64,000 bases of DNA, from positions 62,001 to 126,000 of the forward strand of contig NZ_CP139715.1 of assembly GCF_034377285.1 (NCBI RefSeq). The letters are read 5' to 3'. Numbering within the stretch: position 1 is the first letter of the stretch; each line of letters begins with the position of its first letter. The DNA is from Thalassobaculum sp. OXR-137. Lineage in GTDB: Bacteria > Pseudomonadota > Alphaproteobacteria > Thalassobaculales > Thalassobaculaceae. The notes beneath the pieces were generated by a model. The model was not told the origin of the DNA. It was given only the letters and a program-made list of their open reading frames with translations, and searched no databases. This document shows, in pieces, positions 26,253 to 34,502 of the stretch. The translations under genes and the position numbers were made by a program.

Positions 26253-26995
26253 TGCGGATCCTGGCGAGCTACAACATCAAGGGCGGCGTGGGAAAGACGG
26301 CGACGGCGGTGAACCTGGCCCATGTGGCGGCCCTGCGCGGCCACCGGGTGCTGGTGATCGACCTCGACCCCCAGGGGGCGGCGAGCTTCTACTTCCGGGT
26401 CAAGACCAAGGTAAAAGGCGGCGGCAAGGGCCTGGTCAGCGGCAAGCGCGACCTGGACGACATGATCAAGGCGACCGACCACGAGAATCTCGATCTGATC
26501 CCGGCCGACTTCCGCTTCCGCAATCTCGACCTGCTGCTGGAGGCGGAGAAGAAGTCGACCCGCCGCCTGCGCAAGCTGCTGAAGCCGCTGGGCGACGACT
26601 ACGACGTGATCGTGCTCGACTGCCCGCCCAGCGTCTCGCTGGTGTCGGAGGCGGTGTTCGAGGCGGCAGACGCGCTGGTCATCCCGCTGATCCCGACCAC
26701 CCTGTCCCTGCGCACCTACGACCAGTTGGAGGCGTTCAAGGACGAGCAGAAGATCAAGGGGCTGAAGCTGCTGCCCTTCTTCTCCATGGTCGACCGCCGC
26801 AAGGCCATGCACCGCGAGATCATCGAGAGCTTCCCCAAGACCCACAAGAACGTGCTGGGGGTGGCCATCCCCTATGCCAGCGCGGTGGAACGCATGGGCG
26901 TGGAACGGGAGCCGCTGACCGCCTTCGCGCCGCGCACAGCGGTCGCCGGCGCCTATCGCGCGCTCTGGGACGCGGTGGACGCGGCGACGGGGTAG
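26252..26995 (+). CDS. ParA-family ATPase
   Basis: The ATG at 26252 overlaps the CHAD stop (TGATG) and gives 247 residues. The deviant Walker A is YNIKGGVGKTATAVNLA, followed by VLVIDLDPQGAAS and the Walker B-type DVIVLDCPPSVSL. Unlike chromosome ParA it has no ParB, parS or HTH neighbour. Coupling to a CHAD protein suggests positioning of a cargo other than DNA. A Lys-rich segment at about residues 50-62 (KTKVKGGGKGLVSGK) is an unusual insert near the nucleotide pocket. Confidence 0.9.
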   Translation: MRILASYNIKGGVGKTATAVNLAHVAALRGHRVLVIDLDPQGAASFYFRVKTKVKGGGKGLVSGKRDLDDMIKATDHENLDLIPADFRFRNLDLLLEAEKKSTRRLRKLLKPLGDDYDVIVLDCPPSVSLVSEAVFEAADALVIPLIPTTLSLRTYDQLEAFKDEQKIKGLKLLPFFSMVDRRKAMHREIIESFPKTHKNVLGVAIPYASAVERMGVEREPLTAFAPRTAVAGAYRALWDAVDAATG

Positions 26996-27018
26996 TAATC
27001 TTTTTTACTGACTCCCGT

Positions 27019-27127
27019 CCCTCCCCGGCCCTGTGCCGGGGCCCACGCCAAGGCTCACCAGGACAAAGACCCGTCTCCCCGAACGGCCGCCCCCCAGCCG
27101 TGGGTCCCGGCACAAGGCCGGGAAGGG
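27019..27127. repeat. intergenic inverted-repeat element, copy 3
   Basis: A 109-base unit whose arms contain CTCCCCGGCCCTGTGCCGGG and TCCCGGCACAAGGCCGGGAA. The arms are near-complements. It lies between the converging ParA and O-antigen ligase-like genes, like copies 1 and 2. Confidence 0.78.
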
Positions 27128-27150
27128 CTGCGGGGAAAGAGGAAGCCCCG

Positions 27151-28359
27151 TTACTCCCCCTCCTTCCGGAGCAGGCCAGCCGCGAAGGCGGCCACGGCGA
27201 TCATCGCCAGATAGGTCGTCTGCCAGATCCCGAAGGAAACCAGCCCCGGCAGGAGCGCCGCCGCCAGCACCGCCGTCGCCCAGGGCCTGACGGCTCTCGG
27301 CAGGCACCCGATCCGCCACGCCACCGCCCCCAGGAAGGCGATCCCCAGCAGCACGCCGACGATCCCGGTCTCGACCCAGAGCTGCAAGCCGGCATTGTGC
27401 GGATGCGGTTCCGGCTTGGTCATGCGGACGGCGCGGGCCAGCCGCTCCGGCGCGATCGGACGGTGATCGAAGGCGTCCAATCCCCAACCGGTCCAGGGCC
27501 GCTCCAGCGCCAGGGCCGCCCCGTGGTCCCAGAGTTCCAGCCGGTGGCGGATCGCCATGTCGGAGATCGCCACGTTCTCGGTCACCACCCAGTCGTACAC
27601 CGAGGCCGCCACCCAGGGCGCGGTCAGCATCTGTACCGCCACCACGACCACCATGGCGATGCGGACCAGCCGCTCGCCCACCGCCGCCGCCGCCAGGGTC
27701 GCCAGCGCCAGCGCGATGCCCAGATGCGCGATCAGGGAAACGCCGAGCATCGACGCCGCGGCCGTGAGCGCCACCACGCCCGCCGCCGGCAGCCGCCTGC
27801 CCTCGCGCCACAGGATGCCGGCGGCGACCATCGCCAGCAGGACCAGGGCGACGATGCCCCGGTTGTAACGCGACAGGGCCACCACCTCGCCGGCATCGCG
27901 GCCGTTCAGCACGCGGTAGATCGGCGCGTCCAGCCCCAGCTCGACGATCGCCACCGCCGCCCCCAGCACGACCCCCGCCACCACGGCCCGGCGCAGCAGC
28001 GTCCGGTCCAACTGCGCGGCCGCGATCATCCCGCCGGCGGCCAGGGGCAGCAGCAGGACCGCAGCCCCGGCCGCCTGCGGCCAGCGCGCGGCGCAGGGCG
28101 GACAGGACGGGGGGATAAGCAGGTCGAGGGCCTGCACCGCCAGCAACCCCGCCACCGGCAGCACCAGGGCCCAGCCCGGCCAGGGCCACCGGCGGCCGGC
28201 CAGAACCAGCGCGCCGAGCAGCACCGCCAGGGCGATGCCGAGCGCGCTCATGCCGTGCTTGGCCAGCAGGCCGACGGTGGGGAACGCCAGCAGGATCGCA
28301 CCGGCGATCCAGGTCGCCGCCCGCCCGTCGGTAACCGCCGTCCCCAGAGATGCCCGCAT
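27151..28359 (-). CDS. O-antigen ligase / Wzy-type polymerase-like membrane protein
   Basis: The 402-residue protein has about eleven hydrophobic segments. It also has the long periplasmic loop typical of the Wzy_C family, with RLELWDHGAALALERPWTGW and then HPHNAGLQLWVETG. The Arg and His in this loop are the residues that ligate or polymerise undecaprenyl-linked glycans in WaaL-type enzymes. No other glycan genes are adjacent, so it is an orphan ligase or polymerase of a surface polysaccharide. It converges with the ParA operon across the repeat element. Confidence 0.85.
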   Translation of the reverse strand: MRASLGTAVTDGRAATWIAGAILLAFPTVGLLAKHGMSALGIALAVLLGALVLAGRRWPWPGWALVLPVAGLLAVQALDLLIPPSCPPCAARWPQAAGAAVLLLPLAAGGMIAAAQLDRTLLRRAVVAGVVLGAAVAIVELGLDAPIYRVLNGRDAGEVVALSRYNRGIVALVLLAMVAAGILWREGRRLPAAGVVALTAAASMLGVSLIAHLGIALALATLAAAAVGERLVRIAMVVVVAVQMLTAPWVAASVYDWVVTENVAISDMAIRHRLELWDHGAALALERPWTGWGLDAFDHRPIAPERLARAVRMTKPEPHPHNAGLQLWVETGIVGVLLGIAFLGAVAWRIGCLPRAVRPWATAVLAAALLPGLVSFGIWQTTYLAMIAVAAFAAGLLRKEGE

Positions 28360-28365
28360 GGCGGT

Positions 28366-29169
28366 TCAGCGCCCCTTGTAGACCGGCTTGCGCTTCTCGT
28401 TGAAGGCGCGCACCCCCTCCAGCCGGTCCTCGGTCGGCACCGTGCGGTTATAGGCCTCGATCTCGAAATCGTAGCCGTTCTTCAGGTCCATCATCTCCGA
28501 AGCGTTGATCGACTTCTTCGCCTGGCGCACGGAGATCGGCGCGTTGGCGGCGATGGCGCGGGCGGTGTCCAGGGCCTCGTCCAGCAGGGTGCCCTCGGCG
28601 CAGATCCGGTTCACCGCGCCCCAGGCCAGCGCGTCCTCGGCCGTGAACGGCCGGCCGGTGAGGATGATCTCCTTGGCCCGGCGCAGGCCGACGGCGCGCG
28701 GCAGGTTCTGGGTGCCGGCGGCTCCGGGGATGATGCCCAGGGTGACCTCGGTCAGGGCGAAACGGGCGGTCGGCGCGGCATAGGCGAAGTCGCAGCCGAG
28801 CATGATCTCCAGCCCGCCGGCGAAGGCCGCCCCGTTGACCGCGGCGACGATCGGCACCGGGCAGTCGAGCTGCGCCTTGACCATCTGCTCGAACAGGGCG
28901 TGCTGGCGGCGCCAGTCGGCGTCCGTCATGCCGTTGCGCTCCTTCAGGTCGCCGCCGGCGCAGAACGCCTTGTCGCCGCGCCCGGTGAGCACGACGCAGC
29001 GCACGTCGCCGGCGTCGCGGTACAGCTCGACCCAGAGGTCGCGCAGGTCGAAGCCCATCTGGGTGTTGAGCGCGTTGCGCACGTCCGGCCGGTCGAGGGT
29101 GACCAGCAGCACGTGCTCGTCGACCCTCTCCAGGGTCAGGGTTTGGGGCGCCAGATCCGCCACACTCAT
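28366..29169 (-). CDS. enoyl-CoA hydratase/isomerase family protein
   Basis: The ATG at 29169 follows CCGGAGGA and gives 267 residues. Crotonase motifs are GRGDKAFCAGGDLKERN and NGAAFAGGLEIML. Both oxyanion loops are present, and the segment ALTEVTLGIIPGAAGTQ supplies a catalytic Glu. It probably hydrates enoyl-CoA intermediates in fatty or branched-chain acid breakdown, and methylglutaconyl-CoA hydratase-like proteins have a similar layout. It is separate from the other hydratase at 14140 and the two are not near-identical. Confidence 0.88.
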   Translation of the reverse strand: MSVADLAPQTLTLERVDEHVLLVTLDRPDVRNALNTQMGFDLRDLWVELYRDAGDVRCVVLTGRGDKAFCAGGDLKERNGMTDADWRRQHALFEQMVKAQLDCPVPIVAAVNGAAFAGGLEIMLGCDFAYAAPTARFALTEVTLGIIPGAAGTQNLPRAVGLRRAKEIILTGRPFTAEDALAWGAVNRICAEGTLLDEALDTARAIAANAPISVRQAKKSINASEMMDLKNGYDFEIEAYNRTVPTEDRLEGVRAFNEKRKPVYKGR

Positions 29170-29399
29170 CGCGCATTCCTCCGGTGTTTGGTTGCGGCTC
29201 CGTCTTAGCACGACGGGCGGCGCCGGCGAGAGGGGCTGGCTGCGGCCCCCGCCCGAGCGACCGCGCGCGAGAAAATAATGCGGGTCCCGTCGGAACCGCG
29301 GTGAAAATACCGTGCCGACGCTCTCGACAAACCGAAATCCACCCGCTATAAGGCCGCCTCTTTCGCGGAACCGCAGCCTTCCCGGCGGCCCGCACGGAT

Positions 29400-29475
<76 letters not shown>

Positions 29476-29598
29476 TCCGATCCAGAAATTCTGACGCATT
29501 TCCGGTTTGCCCGATGAGGGCGAGCCGATCCCGGTTCCGGCCGCACCCGTCCCCGGCTAGTCTGGTCCGATGACGTTTCCGGGTCCCCCTCGCCGCCC

Positions 29599-30600
29599 TT
29601 GCCCGTCCCCCTGCCCCGGCTTCCGGCGGCAGCGCCTGTCCATCGACCGGCCGCGCCCGTGCTGACCGGCTACGGATGGACGGCGACCGCGTCGGCAGGG
29701 CCCTGGGCCGCACCGGTCTGGCTCGAACCGAACGATGGCGACGAGCAGGCCGGGCTGCCCCGCCAACCGGTGTCCCCCGGCGCCCGCCAGCGACGGCTCG
29801 CCCGGACCCATCTCGGCGACCTCGAGGGGCTGCATGCGTTCCTGCTCCGTCTGCGGGAACGGGCGGACGCGGACCTCGCGCCGCGCTATCCCGACTTCGC
29901 CGGGAAGCCGTACCCCCTCGGCCGGTGCCTGGAGATCCGCGATGCCGTCTTCGACGCCCTGGTCCAGCGCATCCAGCGGCCCGACTGCCCGGTCACGCGG
30001 TCCCTGAACGCCTTCGTCGCCGGCGGCGGGTTCGGCGGAAAGATCTGGGGCGTCCTGCGCGAGTCGTATTTTCAGAACGCCATCCAGCTCGGCCCGCTCT
30101 ATGTCGACGTGGCCAACGATACGGTGACGCCCAGCAAGCCCAAGGTGGAGATCCTGCCCCTGGCGGATTCCGGGATGGTCCCGGTCGCCAGTCTGGAGCA
30201 TTTCGCCGGCATCGCCCGGCGCTACTGGCAAGTGGATGTCTATCGGAACACGGTGTTCCCGGCCCTGGCCGGCTATTTTCCGATGATCTGCGTCTCGGCG
30301 CAGGGGGTGGCCTGGATCGAGCCGGGGTCGGGCCAGGTCGCCACCCTGATCCGCCGGCAGCGGATGCTGCCCTCCCTGCGGTTCCTGCATTCTGCCGACC
30401 CGCCGCCGGCCGAGCGGGTCCGGGCCCTGCTGCGGATCAAGGCGGCCAGCACAAACCCGCTGATCGTCGCGGACGGCGATCCCGTGACCCGGGTCGCCGC
30501 CGACCGCGCCGCCCGCCGCTATGCCGATCCGGCCTTCCTCGCCGCCTGCCGGGCCGCCCGGGAGGAGGTCACGCCCGGCGCCGACGATCGCCGCCCCTGA
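29599..30600 (+). CDS. unknown conserved-looking protein
   Basis: The 333-residue protein begins 124 bases after tRNA-Lys. It has a Pro/Ala-rich N-terminus, then a mixed alpha/beta body with AFVAGGGFGGKIWGVLRESY and LGPLYVDVANDTVTPSKPKV. No signal peptide, membrane segment or catalytic signature is obvious. I recognise no family. It is transcribed in the same direction as the homocitrate synthase gene 134 bases downstream, but an operon link is not evident. The start used is the first ATG. Confidence 0.68.
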   Translation: MPVPLPRLPAAAPVHRPAAPVLTGYGWTATASAGPWAAPVWLEPNDGDEQAGLPRQPVSPGARQRRLARTHLGDLEGLHAFLLRLRERADADLAPRYPDFAGKPYPLGRCLEIRDAVFDALVQRIQRPDCPVTRSLNAFVAGGGFGGKIWGVLRESYFQNAIQLGPLYVDVANDTVTPSKPKVEILPLADSGMVPVASLEHFAGIARRYWQVDVYRNTVFPALAGYFPMICVSAQGVAWIEPGSGQVATLIRRQRMLPSLRFLHSADPPPAERVRALLRIKAASTNPLIVADGDPVTRVAADRAARRYADPAFLAACRAAREEVTPGADDRRP

Positions 30601-30733
30601 ACCTCCCGCCCTGAGCCGCCTGCCCTGAGCTGTCCGAAAATCTCGCCCACCGCGCGACGGGAACCGGGGACATCCGGCGTGCGGTCGCGTAGGCTTCCGG
30701 TCCGCTGTCATCACTCGGGCTCCAGAGGGAACC

Positions 30734-31894
30734 GTGGCTCTCCAAGACGTAACGATCATCGACACCACGCTGCGCGAGGGTGAACAATTCGCGCGGGCGG
30801 ACTTCTCCTCCGATGCCAAGCTGGAACTGGCCCATGCGCTGAGCGAGTTCGGGGTGACCTTTCTGGAGGTGACCTCGCCGGCGGCCAGCCCCCGCTCGCG
30901 CCAGGATGCGGCGCGCATCGCCTCGGCCAACCTTCCGGTGACGGTCGCCGCCCATATCCGCTGCCATCGCGACGACGTGGACATCGCCCTGGACAGCGGC
31001 GTCGGCGCCCTCAACATGGTCATGGCGATCTCGCCGATCCTGCGCCGGGCGAGCCACGGCCAGGCGATCCCCGAAGTGGTGCGCACCGCCTCGGAGATCG
31101 GCGAGTACGTGCGCAAGCGCGCGCCGGGCATCACCCTCCGCTTCTCCAGCGAGGACGCCTTCCGCTGCCCGCTGAACGACCTGCTCAACGTCTATCTCCC
31201 GCTGTCGGAGCTGAAGCTGTTCGACAGGCTCGGCATCGCCGACACCACCGGTGCGGCCACGCCCGACCGGGTCTCCGAGGTCGTCGGCCTGGTGGCGCGG
31301 CTCACCGGCACGCCGGTGGAGTTCCACGGCCATAACGACATCGGCTGTGCCATCGCCAACGCCCATGCCGCGGCCGTGGCCGGGGCCCGGTTCATCAACA
31401 CCACGGTGCTGGGCATCGGCGAGCGCAACGGCATCACCTCCCTGGAGGGCCTGATCGCCGTGCTCTACGCCGCCGACCACGACGCCACGCGGTCCTGCTT
31501 CGATCTTCCGGCCCTGCCGGCCCTGTGTCATCGGGTGGCGGCCCTGGCCGGGGTGGACGTGCCGTTCAACGACGTGCTGGTCGGAGAGACCGCGTTCAGC
31601 CACAAGGCCGGCCTGCACACCAAGGCGGTCTACAACGACCCGCGCGCCTACGAGGCGCTCAACCCGGCGGATTTCGGCCTCGACCGACAGATCAGCATCG
31701 GCCACCGGCTGACCGGGTGGAACGCGATCCGCGTGCGGTCCGAGGCACTGGGCTACAGCCTGCCCCTGGCGGTTCTGAAGGCGGTCACCCGGCAGGTGAA
31801 GGAAGCCGGCGACGGCGGCGACCTGTCGATCGAACGGGTCGACGCCCTGATCGCCAGCGCCGCCCGCGAGAGCGGGCTGGCCGCCGGTAACTGA
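30734..31894 (+). CDS. homocitrate synthase-like DRE-TIM metallolyase (Lys20 type)
   Basis: The 386-residue protein begins with the DRE-TIM motif IDTTLREGEQFARADF. The path LEVTSPAASPRSRQD, HIRCHRDDVDIAL and LRFSSEDAFRCPLNDLLN follows homocitrate synthase of the fungal Lys20/Lys21 type more closely than 2-isopropylmalate synthase. The metal-binding HGHNDIGCAIANAHAA and VLGIGERNGITSLEG are also present. It condenses acetyl-CoA with 2-oxoglutarate. No aminoadipate-pathway or nitrogenase genes are adjacent, so the role of homocitrate here is open. The length equals the catalytic plus subdomain part, without the C-terminal leucine regulatory domain. Confidence 0.85.
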   Translation: MALQDVTIIDTTLREGEQFARADFSSDAKLELAHALSEFGVTFLEVTSPAASPRSRQDAARIASANLPVTVAAHIRCHRDDVDIALDSGVGALNMVMAISPILRRASHGQAIPEVVRTASEIGEYVRKRAPGITLRFSSEDAFRCPLNDLLNVYLPLSELKLFDRLGIADTTGAATPDRVSEVVGLVARLTGTPVEFHGHNDIGCAIANAHAAAVAGARFINTTVLGIGERNGITSLEGLIAVLYAADHDATRSCFDLPALPALCHRVAALAGVDVPFNDVLVGETAFSHKAGLHTKAVYNDPRAYEALNPADFGLDRQISIGHRLTGWNAIRVRSEALGYSLPLAVLKAVTRQVKEAGDGGDLSIERVDALIASAARESGLAAGN

Positions 31895-31905
31895 CTGCCG
31901 CGGGG

Positions 31906-34299
31906 TTAGGCCGGCGCGCGTTCCCGCATGACCATGCTGGCGAGGCCGTAGAGCAGCGCCAGCATCGCATAGCCGATCCCCAGTGCCGTGAGGGCGGCCG
32001 GATTGTTCGATGCGGTCACCAGCAGCAGACCCACCAGCGCCGGCCCCGAGATATGGCCGATCCGCTCCAGGATGCGGTAGACCGCGATGGTGCGGTCGCG
32101 GCCGACGGCACCCGCCGCACCGCCGGCGGCGACGCGGGCGATGATCGGCGCCGCGATCAGACCCTGGCCCACGCCGAGCAGCGCCACCGACAGGGCGATG
32201 GCCGCCCCGCTCGCCACCGAGATCGGAATCTCGGCCAATCCGGCCTGCACGTCGGCCACCAGGGCGATCAGCCAGTGCGGCATGGATCCCCCGGCGCCGC
32301 CGGTCACCAGCCCCAGCCCGGCCATGCCGAGGGCCAGGGAGACCATGCCGACCACCAGCGCCCGGTCGGTGGAGCCGAAAAGCTTGACCAGACGCGGGGC
32401 GACGGCGGTGACCAGATAGGTGACGATGGCGAAGACCATCAGGGCCTGGCCGACCTCGTCGTCGCCGTAGCCCGAGCGGTGCAGCACCAGCGGCATGGCG
32501 AAGATCGCCACGCCGGCCAGGGCAAATTTCGACGTCACGCCGATCATGGTCAGCAGCGCGAGGAAATCGGGGAAGACGAGCACCCGCCGGACGTCGCCGA
32601 ACAGGCGGATCGGTTGCGGCTCCTGTTCCTTCACCAGGGAGGGCAGGACACAGCGGATGTAGACCAGCGACACCACGCCCACCACCCCGGCCATGAGCAC
32701 GAAGGTGGAGTCGTTCATGAACACGGCGAGCAGGCCGCCGATCCCGGTCCCGACGATCAGCCCGCCGTTGTAGCCCAGCACCTGCGCGGCGGCGGCGCGG
32801 ACCCGCTCCTGGGACGAGACGATCTCGAAGGCATAGGCCTGCACGGCGACCAGCAGGACGCCCTGGCCGATGCCGCCCAGCGCCCGGCCGACGCAGAGGG
32901 CCCAGAACGAGTCGACGCCTCCGACCACGAACAGCCCGCCGGCGACCGCGGCGGCTCCGATCATGAAAAGGGCACGCAGGTTCATGCGCTCGGTAAGGAT
33001 CGAGGCCGGGATGAGCGCGGCCGTCAGGCCCACGAAGAACAGGCTGAAGGGCAGAGACACCAGGCCTGCGGGCAGCCCCTCGGCGACGACGCGCTCATGG
33101 CTGATCTCGGGCAGCACCGTGAGGGTCAGGGAATCCGCCAGGATGCCGAGGAAATAGGCCGGCTGAAGGATCGCCAGCCCGGCCGTCCCGGCGATCCGCC
33201 GCCGGCTCGCCCCGTAGCCGCCGGCCCGGACCGCCCGGAAGAAGATCGTGGCGAAGAGGACGCAGCCGAAGAACAGGGCGGCGAAGTTCCGCGCACCCGC
33301 GCCGAGCGCCTCGACGATCACGGAGAACGGCAGCTCCGCGGTGAGCACCAGGGTATTGCCAGGATCGATCGGCTGGGAGAACGACACCGTCCCGTCGCCG
33401 GTCGGCGCCCCGACCCGCTTCTGGTCGGTGATGCGGTGCAGCGGGTCGTATTCGGTCAGGGTGATCGCCGCGATCTGCGGGTTGATGCGGCGGTAGTCGG
33501 TCAGCGCCTCGCGGATGCCGGTCAGCGCGTCGATCGGAATCCCGATCTCGGTGACCGCCGTCAGCCGCGCCGCCATCGACCGCGCCAGACCTTCCGCCTG
33601 GCCTTCCACGCCCTTGCGGTAAAGCTCGAACATGACCACGACGAGCACCGCCACCATGATCGCCACCCCGGCGATGAAGCTGGGCCGAAGCCAGCGGCGG
33701 GCGGCTTCGGCGTCCCGGAGCACGACAAGGGTCTGGATCGAGCCGAAGATCAGGAAGAGCAGCCCGGCGGCGATGAAAACCGGCAGGAAGGCGGAGTCGA
33801 CGGTACCCCTGATGGTGGGGCCGTCGACCAGCAGCAGGACATAGCCGACCTCACCGAACTTGTCGGTCACCGGCAATCGCAGCACCGTCGTTTCGTCGTG
33901 TTCGGCGATTTCGGTGTCCGACAGCGCCTCGTCGTGCCGGAACTTGGAAGCGTCGAGCTCGAAGCCCGACGCGCAGGACGACCCGTCCTCGCGGGCCCGC
34001 ACGGCCACGCAGGCGATCGATTTTCCGCCATGGTCGGTCAGCGAGATCGCGTGGATCGCCCCATCGACCCCGCCCAGCTGCTCGGCCCGCCGCTCGAAGC
34101 CGGAGAATTGAGTCAGCGGCAGCCCGCTCTGGGCGAACTGGTTCATCGTGTGCTGCAGCGTGGCGCCGAGCTGGATGACCCGATCGACGCGCATGCCGGT
34201 ATAGACGCGGGTCGCCTCGCCATAGCCGACATAGGCAAACATGAGGAGGCTGAGTCCCATCAGCGCTATGCCGGGGAGGATCGCGGTAAAACGGTTCAT
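31906..34299 (-). CDS. two-loop periplasmic sensor fused to MFS transporter
   Basis: The ATG at 34299 follows GGAG at ideal spacing and gives 797 residues. Residues 6-28 are TM1. A periplasmic loop of about 140 residues (29-167) is followed by TM helices at 168-193 and 205-226. A second periplasmic loop (227-335) has a Cache-like character (AGLARSMAARL, AEIG...). TM at 336-356 leads into a 12-TM MFS carrier from about residue 370 to the end, with the family-like loop ASILTERMNLRALF. Sensory modules of this sort usually control kinases or cyclases, not carriers. It follows a TPR gene and a substrate-binding protein on the same strand, suggesting one transport unit. Confidence 0.82.
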   Translation of the reverse strand: MNRFTAILPGIALMGLSLLMFAYVGYGEATRVYTGMRVDRVIQLGATLQHTMNQFAQSGLPLTQFSGFERRAEQLGGVDGAIHAISLTDHGGKSIACVAVRAREDGSSCASGFELDASKFRHDEALSDTEIAEHDETTVLRLPVTDKFGEVGYVLLLVDGPTIRGTVDSAFLPVFIAAGLLFLIFGSIQTLVVLRDAEAARRWLRPSFIAGVAIMVAVLVVVMFELYRKGVEGQAEGLARSMAARLTAVTEIGIPIDALTGIREALTDYRRINPQIAAITLTEYDPLHRITDQKRVGAPTGDGTVSFSQPIDPGNTLVLTAELPFSVIVEALGAGARNFAALFFGCVLFATIFFRAVRAGGYGASRRRIAGTAGLAILQPAYFLGILADSLTLTVLPEISHERVVAEGLPAGLVSLPFSLFFVGLTAALIPASILTERMNLRALFMIGAAAVAGGLFVVGGVDSFWALCVGRALGGIGQGVLLVAVQAYAFEIVSSQERVRAAAAQVLGYNGGLIVGTGIGGLLAVFMNDSTFVLMAGVVGVVSLVYIRCVLPSLVKEQEPQPIRLFGDVRRVLVFPDFLALLTMIGVTSKFALAGVAIFAMPLVLHRSGYGDDEVGQALMVFAIVTYLVTAVAPRLVKLFGSTDRALVVGMVSLALGMAGLGLVTGGAGGSMPHWLIALVADVQAGLAEIPISVASGAAIALSVALLGVGQGLIAAPIIARVAAGGAAGAVGRDRTIAVYRILERIGHISGPALVGLLLVTASNNPAALTALGIGYAMLALLYGLASMVMRERAPA

Positions 34300-34413
34300 T
34301 CCAGTCTCCGGCCCAGGGCTTCGCCCACGCGATACCCTAAGAGCGCGATCGGTTCGGATCGACTCTATCCGAATCGGAAAATGCACTCTAACCTATTTGA
34401 AACAGACACAATT

Positions 34414-34445
34414 CGCACGATCGAACGTCTCCGTCCGATCGTGCG
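34414..34445 (-). terminator. hairpin between the TPR gene and the sensor-MFS gene
   Basis: A 14-bp inverted repeat (CGCACGATCGAACG and its complement with one mismatch) encloses a 4-base loop. It lies 58-89 bases after the TPR stop and about 115 bases before the sensor-MFS start on the minus strand. It may end or attenuate the upstream transcript; the T-run is poor. Confidence 0.5.
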
Positions 34446-34502
34446 TTGATCCAGGCCATTCCTAAAGCGGACGGCGTCGGGCGGCAAACCGACCTTTTGC
34501 GC

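Noticed and set aside
32053-34449. 798-codon plus-strand frame opposite the sensor-MFS gene
   Set aside because: His/Arg/Asp-rich shadow with no domain; the minus frame has coherent TM and MFS structure.
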